Part shown: piece by piece, positions 1 to 8,595 of the stretch
How the letters are laid out: every line of letters begins with the position of its first letter
Position numbering within the stretch: the first letter of the stretch is position 1
Origin: Bacteroidales bacterium
GTDB taxonomy: Bacteria > Bacteroidota > Bacteroidia > Bacteroidales > UBA10428
Length of the DNA: 64,000 nucleotides
Assembly: GCA_035299085.1 (NCBI GenBank)
Contig: DATGXG010000038.1
Location: 1-64,000 of the forward strand
Direction: 5' to 3'
Position numbers and translations under genes: made by a program
Notes under the pieces: generated by a model
The model's input: the letters and a program-made list of their open reading frames with translations, nothing else
What the model was told of the DNA's origin: nothing
Databases searched by the model: none

Positions 1-44
1 CATTACCAAGACAAACTACCTTTTTGAATTGTCTGTCTTGGCAA

Positions 45-129
45 GGTTCTGCCTGTTCTGGCAGATTGCTTCGTCGACTATTACTATTTAATTATAATCA
101 TGGTTTTGTCACGCTCCTCGCAATGACGA
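45..129. repeat. Dispersed repeat copy ending in cgctcctcgcaatgacg
   Basis: The stretch contains gcagattgcttcgtcg near its left end and cgctcctcgcaatgacg at 112-128. The same two modules flank a longer copy at 27118-27335. The element lies just beyond the 3' end of the MFS gene, between it and the window edge. It is a non-coding dispersed repeat of a kind common in many bacterial genomes. Confidence 0.6.
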
Positions 130-137
130 ACTTATTC

Positions 138-1382
138 TCAAATTTTCGGCTCGCTGAAAACCGTTTTATTTTTAATAATTGGTTTAGCCCAGATGCTGAT
201 GCTAAAAATGTAACCAAGGGTTACAAGAATGAAAAGCATGGCAAACCTGAGGCCTATTAACTGTGCTATTCCTCCGATTACCAGAGGTACGATTGCTCCT
301 CCCACAATACCGGTGCACATGATACCGGCGAAAGTTCCGTGATGTTTGGGTATTGAATTCAATCCAAGCGAAAAAATGATCGGGTACATAACTGAAATGG
401 TAAAGCCGCAAACCGGGAATGCCACAATGGCTACCTTCATGCTTCCGAACAAGGCAGTAAGAAGGACCAAAGCCGTCATTATGGCAAATGCAAACAACAC
501 TTTTTTGCTGTCGAAAATCTTAAGAAGGAACATCCCCAGGAAACAGCCCACTGTCATCAGCCCCCAGAAATACGATACGGCATGGGCACCCTGGATATCG
601 GGATCCAAACCATGATAGGTCTGCAAAAATTTTGAAATCCAGTATGAAATGCCCTGTTCAGTACCCACATAGGCAAAAAGGCCAATGAAAAACAGGATCA
701 CAGTGCGATTCCGCAGCAACGACCGCAGTGTACTGCCCACTTCAATACGCTCTTCATCGGTGAGTTCGACCTTCGGAAATTTCAGGGATGTGATGAAAAG
801 GATCATCAGAAAAGTAATAGCAGTGAAAACCCAGTAGATTGAAACCCATTTCAATCCGGCAGGTACCATGTTTTCAAGCATTTTAGCCAGGCCTGTAGCA
901 TGACCCGAATGCACATTCTGCATCAGGTATGAGTGCAACTGGGGACTGAGAAAGGATGCCAGTCCGAATACAAGCTGTGCCATAGCGGAATAAAAAGCAA
1001 AATTGGCTTCTCCTCCCGATGTTCTGAGCAACGGGTTAATGATAACCTGGAGCATGGCAAAACCAAGCCCGATTGTAAAAAGCGAGACAAGAAATATGCG
1101 AAAACCCGGAAATACCGAAAACAAAAGGGCTGCACAAAAAACAAGGATAAATGCACCTATCATCACCGGCTTCTCAGTGTATTTCTCAACAAGAAGACCG
1201 GCAGGTATCGACATCACACCATATGCCAGAAAAATAGAGAAAGGAAGAAATCCGACAAGCGACAGGCTAAGATTGAAATCTGCCTGGGCATTCGGGTTAA
1301 TGGCCCCTAAAATATTGGTAAGAAATGAGATCACAAAAAAGGTCACCAGTACAAGAATGACCATTACCGTATTTCTTTTCAT
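138..1382 (-). CDS. Sugar MFS transporter, FucP/GluP-like
   Basis: This 414-residue protein is a 12-helix inner-membrane permease. Its N-terminal half matches the fucose/glucose-galactose:H+ symporter group: an early PNAQADFNLSLSLVG segment, IPAGLLVEKY after helix 2, and an INPLLRTSGGEANFAFYS segment in the place of the family's helix-4/5 region. The length fits the family. Its start codon overlaps the stop of the upstream GH2 gene by 4 bases (ATGA), so the two are translationally coupled. Downstream of a GH2 lipoprotein and a ROK kinase, it probably imports the monosaccharide or small glycan those enzymes release and phosphorylate. The exact substrate cannot be read from sequence. Confidence 0.85.
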   Translation of the reverse strand: MKRNTVMVILVLVTFFVISFLTNILGAINPNAQADFNLSLSLVGFLPFSIFLAYGVMSIPAGLLVEKYTEKPVMIGAFILVFCAALLFSVFPGFRIFLVSLFTIGLGFAMLQVIINPLLRTSGGEANFAFYSAMAQLVFGLASFLSPQLHSYLMQNVHSGHATGLAKMLENMVPAGLKWVSIYWVFTAITFLMILFITSLKFPKVELTDEERIEVGSTLRSLLRNRTVILFFIGLFAYVGTEQGISYWISKFLQTYHGLDPDIQGAHAVSYFWGLMTVGCFLGMFLLKIFDSKKVLFAFAIMTALVLLTALFGSMKVAIVAFPVCGFTISVMYPIIFSLGLNSIPKHHGTFAGIMCTGIVGGAIVPLVIGGIAQLIGLRFAMLFILVTLGYIFSISIWAKPIIKNKTVFSEPKI

Positions 1383-3994
1383 AGCTTCATTTTTATATGT
1401 TGTTCATTCACATTCCATCCCGAATAATCAAGCGTGTAATCCCCTGAAATCTTTTCCGGCAGTTTGCATTGGATAATTTTTGTCTCACCCGGTAACAGGC
1501 TTATATAATTGTCATTCCAGAATACTGGGAAAACTGTGTGAGAGGCTGTATCCTTAACAGTAAAACTTACAAGAAAAGCCACATTTTTTGACGGATTCTT
1601 AACGGTTGCCTCAATGGTCCTGTTCTCCTTAAGGTCAGCTGAAATCTCAAGTGCCACAGGCTGCAGGTAGTTCAGGGGTTTTAAATCGGCGCTGGTTTTG
1701 ATGGGAGTGTAATACCATTCAGTCTTTTGCCAGTCATATATATCAGGTCCGCCCGGAAGCCAGTAGAAATTCGATGCTATGACATTATTGCTCTCATCCG
1801 ACAGGGTTAATGAAAGGAAAACGATGTTTTTGAAGTCGGGTAGTTTGTATACAAATGCCGATTGATCAGGATCGACATTAACAGCCACTTCATCTGTCAG
1901 AATCTCCTTTCCGTTAAGGTCGGTCATTTTTATACCGGCTTTCGCCCTGGCAAGTGATTTCAATGATTCATTAACCACGTAAACCTGGTTGTTACCGTAA
2001 TTATATACAAGCTGAAGCGGTTCATTTGCTTTCTTTGCGGCAAAATAGGCTGATGTAGGCAACAGGTAATAATCGTAAAGCTGCCAGTAAAACGAGGGCC
2101 ATGCCGAATTCAGCATCCACTGTACTATTCCGGTTGTATTTGGCTTATTAACCCTGAAAGCCTCAAACATGGCTTTCATTGCCTCATACCCCTGGGCATC
2201 GGCTTTGAGTAAATAGTTTTTTAGGTTGTAGGCTTGTCCGTACCTGCGATTCAGGACCCCATTAAATATTGAAAGATCTCCGAAGCTTTCGGAAGGATTG
2301 CAATGGAAATTCCACATGTCATTGATTGGCCAAAGTTTATTGGCAGGAATCATCTTTTCAAGAGATTCCAAAACCGGAATCTGCGGTCCGGGACCTGTTT
2401 CAGTATTGAATCCGTATGCACCGCCGTTTACTGAATCGATATACCAGTATGAGGGTCCCACATAATTATAGGGGCCTTTCATTTTAACACCTGTGTTTCC
2501 GCTTACTTCACTCTTCCTCCAACTGGCTGCGCCCAGGTAAGGACGGTCGTCAATTGACGAGATCAGGTCGCGGTATCTCTTTTCAAGTGCCGGTCGAGGT
2601 AACATATCGCTTCCCAGCATCCAGACGAAAACCGAAGGATGGTTCTGAAGAAGCCTGATCTGGTCATTCAGGTATTCTACAGCCAGGTTCATATCTTTTT
2701 CCGAAGAAATTCCGCCGAAATCATCGCAGGGTTTGCCCAGGTAGTTTTCCCACTCCCACTGGCAGCTCCAGCCAACCATAACAAGCAGTCCGTAACGGTC
2801 ACACAAATCATAGATATTACTTGTTTTTCCCCATACATTCTCAAAGCGGATTGTATTCAGATTCATGTCTTTCACATACTGAACCTGGATTTCATCCGAT
2901 TCCGGAGTATCCCTGAAAAACAGGTCATCTGTCCATCCCGCTCCCCTGATGAGCACTTCCCTGCCATTCAGCTTAAATCCTTTATGTCCGCCGGCGTTAG
3001 TATAGGCTTCAATCGTGCGGATACCGAATGTTATATCTTTCTGATCGGAAACCGAATTATTGGAATTAAACTGAAGTGACAGTTTATACAATTCAGGATT
3101 CCCCATTCCATTGCACCACCACAATCTTGGATTCGTAATATGAAGTGATTCCGCTTCCTTTGGTGTTACTGTAATCTTTTTACTTTCACCGGGCTCCAGT
3201 TTTACCGGTATGCTGAATTCAATTCCATCACCCTTTGCTTTTAGATCACCGCTTACTTTCTTACCGGAAGAATTCGTGACCTCTGTCGTCAGGGTAAGAG
3301 ACGCTTCATTAAGGGTCTGGGTATTGACATCTGAATGTATAAATGTGTTTTTAATCGCTACATCGCCTGTAATATCAATGTATACAGGCCTCCACAAACC
3401 CATATTGCGGTCAGGAGGTGCGGGATTCCAGTCGACAAAACCATGACCCAGGTCCCCTTTGTTCTGCCTGAACACTTCAACAGCCAGAACATTGGTTTCC
3501 TTGTTCACTACTTTTGTAATATCAAAGGAAAATGTTCTGAAAATACCATAAGTTGAATCCTTTGAAGCAATCTGTTTTCCGTTGAGCCAGATATTGGCAT
3601 AAAAGCTGATCCCGTCAAAAAACAACCGGATATGCTGCTTTTCGTTAACCGCCGGGAGTGCGAATTCGGTGCGGTACCACCACGATTGCCTGAATTGCGC
3701 GGTATCCACATTTTTTATACTGTCAGCCTTAAAAATGTCCTTGTAAAGGCCGTTTGCTGTGAGCACACCCATTATGGTTGAAGGCACACTGGCTGCATAC
3801 CATGAATCAGTATTCACACCGGTAGCAGAAAGAGCTGACCCTGTCGTTTCATTCAGAGCTCCCGATTTCTGTACTTTCCAGTTATCAGCAAGACTGATCC
3901 TTTCATGAAGGGATGACTGTTTCCCCGAACAGGAAACCAAAACAACCGCTATTACCGAAATATACAGCAGGTTAATTGAGCGCAGACTTTTCAT
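1379..3994 (-). CDS. GH2 exo-beta-D-glucosaminidase/beta-mannosidase-like lipoprotein
   Basis: This 871-residue protein begins with a lipoprotein signal ending at LVSC (Cys22), so it should be anchored in the envelope. The order is sugar-binding domain (about 40-210), immunoglobulin-like domain (about 210-320), TIM barrel (about 330-600) and C-terminal beta domains. The catalytic acid/base segment reads HPSVFVWMLGSD (Asp463), and the nucleophile segment reads FNTETGPG (Glu532). A GSD motif in place of the usual GNNE is the signature of exo-beta-D-glucosaminidases such as CsxA, and points away from classical beta-mannosidase. It is the middle gene of a ROK-GH2-MFS operon, with 12 bases to the kinase gene. 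Likely role: release of glucosamine or a related sugar from oligosaccharides. The specificity is inferred. Confidence 0.85.
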   Translation of the reverse strand: MKSLRSINLLYISVIAVVLVSCSGKQSSLHERISLADNWKVQKSGALNETTGSALSATGVNTDSWYAASVPSTIMGVLTANGLYKDIFKADSIKNVDTAQFRQSWWYRTEFALPAVNEKQHIRLFFDGISFYANIWLNGKQIASKDSTYGIFRTFSFDITKVVNKETNVLAVEVFRQNKGDLGHGFVDWNPAPPDRNMGLWRPVYIDITGDVAIKNTFIHSDVNTQTLNEASLTLTTEVTNSSGKKVSGDLKAKGDGIEFSIPVKLEPGESKKITVTPKEAESLHITNPRLWWCNGMGNPELYKLSLQFNSNNSVSDQKDITFGIRTIEAYTNAGGHKGFKLNGREVLIRGAGWTDDLFFRDTPESDEIQVQYVKDMNLNTIRFENVWGKTSNIYDLCDRYGLLVMVGWSCQWEWENYLGKPCDDFGGISSEKDMNLAVEYLNDQIRLLQNHPSVFVWMLGSDMLPRPALEKRYRDLISSIDDRPYLGAASWRKSEVSGNTGVKMKGPYNYVGPSYWYIDSVNGGAYGFNTETGPGPQIPVLESLEKMIPANKLWPINDMWNFHCNPSESFGDLSIFNGVLNRRYGQAYNLKNYLLKADAQGYEAMKAMFEAFRVNKPNTTGIVQWMLNSAWPSFYWQLYDYYLLPTSAYFAAKKANEPLQLVYNYGNNQVYVVNESLKSLARAKAGIKMTDLNGKEILTDEVAVNVDPDQSAFVYKLPDFKNIVFLSLTLSDESNNVIASNFYWLPGGPDIYDWQKTEWYYTPIKTSADLKPLNYLQPVALEISADLKENRTIEATVKNPSKNVAFLVSFTVKDTASHTVFPVFWNDNYISLLPGETKIIQCKLPEKISGDYTLDYSGWNVNEQHIKMKL

Positions 3995-4006
3995 AGGATG
4001 ATTTAT

Positions 4007-4834
4007 TTATTGGATGAGAGATGCAGCACCAAGAAGAGCTATATTGGGATTATCGGATACAAAAAGTTTCAGTTTCTTTACCGATTCAGGAAAAGCAAGG
4101 GTGTTCATCACTTCGTGCATTGAATCTTTAAAATACTTATACCCGTTGCTTAATGATCCTCCAAGCACTATGGCTTCCGGATCATAAGTGTACATAACCG
4201 TTTTAATGGCATTGCCCAGGTGCACCCCGAATTCTTTCCAACTCTTCAGTGCTTCGTCATCACCTTCTCCGGCCTTCTGAAAAGCAGTCAGTGCGGTCGT
4301 ATTGTACTTATTATGGAAAAACCAGCTGCTGCAATAATTTTCAATGCAATCATCAAGGTAAGGTACCAGCCCGAATTCACCGGCACCGCAATTTTTACCA
4401 GCGTATAATTCATTATTGATAATCACACCGCCGCCGAGTCCCGTTCCCATGGCCAAACCAACAACTGTTTTAAAACCCTTCACAACACCATGACGATGCT
4501 CTCCCAGAATGAAACAGTTCACATCATTGTTAACCCGAACGGGAATTTTGAATTCTTCTTCAAGGATACGCTTCAATTCCACTCTTTTCCACGAGGCTAT
4601 GTTGGTAACATCAGTCACAATGCCATTTTCCAGGTCTACAACAGAAGGAACACCGATTCCTATCCCTGTAATATCCTTATCCATAACCGAACGGATAAGT
4701 CCCACAAGCTGATCAATCGTTTTCTGTAATACTTCCTTATCTCTCAGCGGAATGGCTTTCTGAACAATGATCTTATCCTGGTCAAGTCTGCCGGCCCTCA
4801 GATTGGTTCCGCCTACATCAACTGCAATAACCAT
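4007..4834 (-). CDS. ROK-family sugar kinase
   Basis: This 275-residue cytosolic protein starts with the ATP-binding loop AVDVGGTNLRAG. It continues with GIGIGVPSVVD, the catalytic NNDVN segment and the second phosphate loop AMGTGLGGGVI followed by GAGEFG. These are the landmarks of ROK kinases such as glucokinase and N-acetylglucosamine/mannose kinases. The zinc-binding CxCGxxGCxE motif of classical members is reduced here to CIENYCSSWF, so zinc binding is doubtful. It is the first gene of the operon and would phosphorylate the sugar delivered by the linked GH2 and MFS proteins. There is no helix-turn-helix N-terminus, so it is a kinase and not a NagC-type repressor. Confidence 0.88.
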   Translation of the reverse strand: MVIAVDVGGTNLRAGRLDQDKIIVQKAIPLRDKEVLQKTIDQLVGLIRSVMDKDITGIGIGVPSVVDLENGIVTDVTNIASWKRVELKRILEEEFKIPVRVNNDVNCFILGEHRHGVVKGFKTVVGLAMGTGLGGGVIINNELYAGKNCGAGEFGLVPYLDDCIENYCSSWFFHNKYNTTALTAFQKAGEGDDEALKSWKEFGVHLGNAIKTVMYTYDPEAIVLGGSLSNGYKYFKDSMHEVMNTLAFPESVKKLKLFVSDNPNIALLGAASLIQ

Positions 4835-4965
4835 AGTATAATTTTAAAAGATTAATAATAGTGAAAATGGAATACCTGTTTGGTATAAAAAAGATATCGG
4901 GTTTCTAAATTATAAAAACTATCGTAATATTATTGACGTAAAAAGAATTCTATTTACGATTGTGA

Positions 4966-4973
4966 TAAATTTG
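4966..4973 (+). promoter_or_regulatory. Possible Bacteroidota -7 promoter element
   Basis: TAAATTTG fits the TAnnTTTG -7 consensus of the primary sigma factor in Bacteroidota. It lies about 40 bases before the ATG of the AsmA-like gene in the divergent gap. I see no clear TTTG -33 box at the expected distance, so confidence is low. Confidence 0.3.
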
Positions 4974-5014
4974 TCTTAACAGTTAAATTGAATAACCGTC
5001 TAATTGCACCTATC

Positions 5015-7792
5015 ATGAAAAAGATTCTGAAGATAACAGGTATTGTAATTCTTGTGTTATTGGTACTGATTGTTTCTGTTCCTGTGCTTTTCAAGGGCAA
5101 GATCCTGAAACTCGCCAAGGATGAAATAAACAGCACCCTGAATGCTAAAACGGATTTCGATCTGTCATTGTCATTGATCCGTTCATTTCCGAACGTTTCT
5201 GTCGGATTAAAGAACTTTTACATTGCCGGTGTCAACGATTTTGAAGGTGATACACTGTTCCAGGCGCAATCGGTTGAGGTTGTGGCCGATCTGATCAGCG
5301 CCATTAAAATGGAGAACATAAAAATCAGGAAGATTTCGATAGAAAATCCCCGCGTTCATGCATGGGTAAGGCCTGACGGTAAAGTGAACTGGGATATAAT
5401 GAAAGATACCGGAGATGAAGCGGAAACCGATACATCTTCATCCACAATGAAGGTACAGCTTAAAAAATTCACGATCAATCATGCCTATGTGCGGTATGAC
5501 GACGACAGCAGTAAAATGAACGCCGCACTGGATGATCTCAATTTCGTCATGAACGGGGATCTTTCAGAGGACTTCACTACCCTGTCCTTCCAGTCTAATG
5601 CCAAATTCTTCAATTTTGTCTATGAAGGCATACGTTATATGAAAGATGTGGCAGTTACGCTGAATATGGATGTGGACGCCGATCTGAAGAATTCAAAATA
5701 TGTGCTTAAGGAAAATGCGCTCACATTGAATGATCTTCTTGTGCGATTCGAAGGAAATATGGCAATGCCAAATGATGAAGACATCACGATGGATATTAAA
5801 TACGGCATGGATAAAGCTGATTTCAAATCACTGCTTTCCCTGGTCCCGGCCATTTATATGGCTGATTACAAAGGATTGCAGGCATCGGGAAATGTAAAGA
5901 TGGAAGGCAGCGTTAAAGGTACCTATAATGAAAAAAGCATGCCCAATGTGGTTCTTAATATGCTTGTGCAAAATGGTAAATTCAAATATCCTGACCTGCC
6001 GAAATCAGCAGATAACATTGCCGTGGATATGAACCTGTTCTTTGACGGCGTGCAATATGATAACACCACGGTAGACATCAATAAATTTCATGTCGAGTTG
6101 GGCGGGAACCCTGTGGATATGAGTCTGAACATAAAAACACCGATGAGTGATATGTATCTGAACGGTAATTTGAAAATGGATCTTGACCTGGCAACAATCA
6201 ATGATGTCATACCGCTCGACAGTACCACGCTTACCGGTAAAATTAAAGCCTCGCTCGATTTCATGGGTAATATGTCGTATATTGAAAACAACCAATACGA
6301 TAAGTTCAGGGCTGACGGGGCAGTTGAGATTACCGATTTTCTGTATAAGAGTCCCGATCTTCCAAAAGATCTCACTATTGCAAAGTCATCACTGGCCTTT
6401 TCACCCCAATACCTGGATGTGAAGAATTTTGATGCCACAATGGGGAAAAGTGATCTTCACCTTTCAGGAAAGCTGGAAGATTTCCTTCCTTATGTTTTTA
6501 AAGACGAAACCATTAAAGGTAATTTCATCTTCACATCAGGTGTCCTTGACCTGAATGAATTCCTGACGGATACTGAAGAAACCACAACTGAATCGGACAC
6601 CGTTCCTCTCACTGTATTTGAAGTTCCTGCAAATGTTGATTTCAAGCTGGTTTCACGCATCGATAAAATGTATTATGATAAGCTTGAAATTGAAAACACT
6701 ATAGGAACCATACTTGTAAAAGACAGCAGGGTAATACTCGACGGTGTAAGCCTGAACATGCTCGATGGTTCGATGAAACTCAATGGTGAATACAATACAA
6801 AGGATGTTAAAAATCCGATGGTTGATTTCGATTTCACTGCATCAGCCATTGATGTGCCTTCCGCTTTTTCAGCATTCACTACGTTGCAGAAATTTGCACC
6901 CATTGCGAGCAAGGCAGTCGGTAAGGTTTCTCTTGGCATGAAATTTTCATCCATACTCGATAAGAATATGATGCCCCTGCTTCAGTCCATTGTAGGTAAA
7001 GGAAAAGTTTCATCGGATGCATTGGGAATCAAGAGTTCTGCAACATTCAATAAGTTGGGCAATGCCTTGAATACAAAGGCATTTGATAATATGATCCTTA
7101 AAAAGCTCGGAGTCGATTTTAATATCCGTGATGGCAAACTGATGGTAAGTCCTTTTGAAACCAGTGTAGGTGGAGCGAAATTGCTGATCGGCGGCGACCA
7201 GGGATTGGATCAGAATATGAATTACACCATTGGCATCAATATTCCGCGTGAAGAATTGGGTGCCGCAGCAAACAAAGCAGTTGACAACCTCATCAGCAAG
7301 GCTTCAGGTGCCGGGTTAAAGATTGACCCGTTGCAGACACTGAACATTAAGGCGAAAGTAACCGGTAACTTTAAAGATCCGAAGATTGGCCTGGACATGG
7401 CTGAAAATTCGGCGTCGGCAAAAGATGCCATTAAGGAAGAAGTGAAACAGGCTGTCCAGGAACAGGTGGATGCCAAGAAAGAACAGGCAAGAGCTGCTGC
7501 CCAGGCTGAAGTGGATAAAATAATGGCACAGGCTCAGAAAGAAGCAGACCAGATAAGGGCTAAGGCTGCTGCAGGCGCCGATGTAATCCGAAAAGAAGCT
7601 AATACCAATGCGGATAACCTGGTGAAGAAGGCAAAAGATCCGATATCGAAAAAACTGGCCGAGGAAACGGCTAAGAAGATTAAGCAGGAAGGCGAAACAT
7701 CAGCTCAGAAAGTGATCAAGGAAGCCGATGCCAAAGCCAACGCTGTAATCAAAGCCGCCCAGGACCAGAGTAATAAATTGCTGGCGGAGTAA
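5015..7792 (+). CDS. AsmA-family protein with coiled-coil C-terminal tail
   Basis: I place the start at the ATG at 5015 (MKKILKITG, 925 residues), because an upstream in-frame TTG at 4988 would put residues before the membrane anchor. One N-terminal helix (about 5-27) anchors a long repetitive beta-rich body typical of AsmA/YhdP-type proteins, which are thought to carry lipids between the bacterial membranes. The opening LKLAKDEINSTLNAK and FPNVSVGLKNFYI segments are AsmA N-terminal hallmarks. From about residue 800 to the end the sequence turns into an Ala/Lys/Glu/Gln-rich coiled coil rich in KEA and AQ steps. It is transcribed alone, divergently from the sugar operon, and is followed by palindromes and a terminator. 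Confidence 0.85.
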   Translation: MKKILKITGIVILVLLVLIVSVPVLFKGKILKLAKDEINSTLNAKTDFDLSLSLIRSFPNVSVGLKNFYIAGVNDFEGDTLFQAQSVEVVADLISAIKMENIKIRKISIENPRVHAWVRPDGKVNWDIMKDTGDEAETDTSSSTMKVQLKKFTINHAYVRYDDDSSKMNAALDDLNFVMNGDLSEDFTTLSFQSNAKFFNFVYEGIRYMKDVAVTLNMDVDADLKNSKYVLKENALTLNDLLVRFEGNMAMPNDEDITMDIKYGMDKADFKSLLSLVPAIYMADYKGLQASGNVKMEGSVKGTYNEKSMPNVVLNMLVQNGKFKYPDLPKSADNIAVDMNLFFDGVQYDNTTVDINKFHVELGGNPVDMSLNIKTPMSDMYLNGNLKMDLDLATINDVIPLDSTTLTGKIKASLDFMGNMSYIENNQYDKFRADGAVEITDFLYKSPDLPKDLTIAKSSLAFSPQYLDVKNFDATMGKSDLHLSGKLEDFLPYVFKDETIKGNFIFTSGVLDLNEFLTDTEETTTESDTVPLTVFEVPANVDFKLVSRIDKMYYDKLEIENTIGTILVKDSRVILDGVSLNMLDGSMKLNGEYNTKDVKNPMVDFDFTASAIDVPSAFSAFTTLQKFAPIASKAVGKVSLGMKFSSILDKNMMPLLQSIVGKGKVSSDALGIKSSATFNKLGNALNTKAFDNMILKKLGVDFNIRDGKLMVSPFETSVGGAKLLIGGDQGLDQNMNYTIGINIPREELGAAANKAVDNLISKASGAGLKIDPLQTLNIKAKVTGNFKDPKIGLDMAENSASAKDAIKEEVKQAVQEQVDAKKEQARAAAQAEVDKIMAQAQKEADQIRAKAAAGADVIRKEANTNADNLVKKAKDPISKKLAEETAKKIKQEGETSAQKVIKEADAKANAVIKAAQDQSNKLLAE

Positions 7793-7800
7793 TATAAATA

Positions 7801-7890
7801 GCCCCGGCATTCATGCCGGGGAATGAAGTACCAAAACATTTCACAAGCCTTCAGGCCAGCAATTGAATAGCCCCGGCATTCATGCCGGGG
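7801..7890. repeat. Two copies of a palindrome, gccccggcattcatgccgggg
   Basis: Identical 21-base palindromes lie at 7801-7821 and 7870-7890. Shorter ggccttcaggcc-type palindromes follow each one, the second around 7915-7927. They fill the 3' gap between the AsmA and L19 genes and resemble, without being identical to, the palindromes near 8527 and 29895. Confidence 0.8.
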
Positions 7891-7937
7891 TCCGTGATCC
7901 AACATTAAATTACGGGCCTTCAGGCCCATCCAAAAAA

Positions 7938-7960
7938 AAAGCGGGCCTAAACCCGCTTTT
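7938..7960. terminator. Bidirectional rho-independent terminator
   Basis: The hairpin AAGCGGG-cctaa-CCCGCTT has an A-run on its left and a T-run on its right. It can serve both the plus-strand AsmA gene and the convergent minus-strand rplS gene. Confidence 0.8.
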
Positions 7961-8036
7961 TATATTTTATGTTTTTATCATGCTACAAATCCGACTTAAT
8001 AAGGACAAGTTCGGTTCGGCACGAAACAAGTCGAAA

Positions 8037-8420
8037 CTATTCTTTTGCCGCTGATATAGCACCTTCAACCAGTTTCATTCTCTTTTCCTGGATGCGGGCT
8101 TTCTTACCGGTAAGATTACGCAGGTAGAAAATCTTTGCGCGACGAACACGACCGTGCTTGTTTAATTCGATTTTATCAATGAAAGGTGAAAACACGGGGA
8201 AAATTCTTTCAACACCCACGTTGCCCGACATTTTGCGGACGGTGAAGGTTGCTGATGCTCCTGCGCCTTTTCTCTGAAGGACAACACCACGATACTGCTG
8301 TATCCTTTCCTTGTTTCCTTCAACAATTTTATAATGAACCGTTATAGTGTCACCGGCTTTGAATTCAGGATATTCTTTCTTTGCGGTGAATTGATTTTCA
8401 GCAACTTTAATTAAATCCAT
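8037..8420 (-). CDS. rplS: 50S ribosomal protein L19
   Basis: The 127-residue product starting at [11 protein letters not shown] matches bacterial L19 across its length. Landmarks are [35 protein letters not shown] and [15 protein letters not shown]. The basic [21 protein letters not shown] tail is also present. A longer reading frame goes 15 codons further upstream, but family alignment supports the ATG at 8420. L19 sits at the 30S-50S interface of the ribosome. The usual trmD/rpsP neighbours are absent, as is common in Bacteroidota. Its end converges on the AsmA gene across a shared terminator. Confidence 0.97.
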   Translation of the reverse strand: MDLIKVAENQFTAKKEYPEFKAGDTITVHYKIVEGNKERIQQYRGVVLQRKGAGASATFTVRKMSGNVGVERIFPVFSPFIDKIELNKHGRVRRAKIFYLRNLTGKKARIQEKRMKLVEGAISAAKE

Positions 8421-8526
8421 GGTGTGTAAAAATTTATCGTTCGTCCTTAAAAATTCAGGTCGCAATATTACAAATTATTTTTCAAAAAACACAAATTTTA
8501 TGCAGTATTCGTCGAGGCTCATGAAT

Positions 8527-8590
8527 AGCCGGCCTTAAGGCCGGGACGCAATGTATAAATTAGTCATCTCCGGCCTTAAGGCCGGGGCTA
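8527..8590. repeat. Two ccggccttaaggccgg palindromes
   Basis: Copies at 8528-8545 and 8570-8587 are separated by about 24 bases, between the polyferredoxin stop and the L19 start. The second runs into ggggctattaat, the same tail as the palindrome near 29918, which suggests a shared repeat superfamily. Confidence 0.75.
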
Positions 8591-8595
8591 TTAAT

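Noticed and set aside
7705..7929. Minus-strand reading frame with repeated PRHECRGY peptide
   Set aside because: It is the translation of two palindromic repeats and the end of the AsmA gene in another frame, not a gene.
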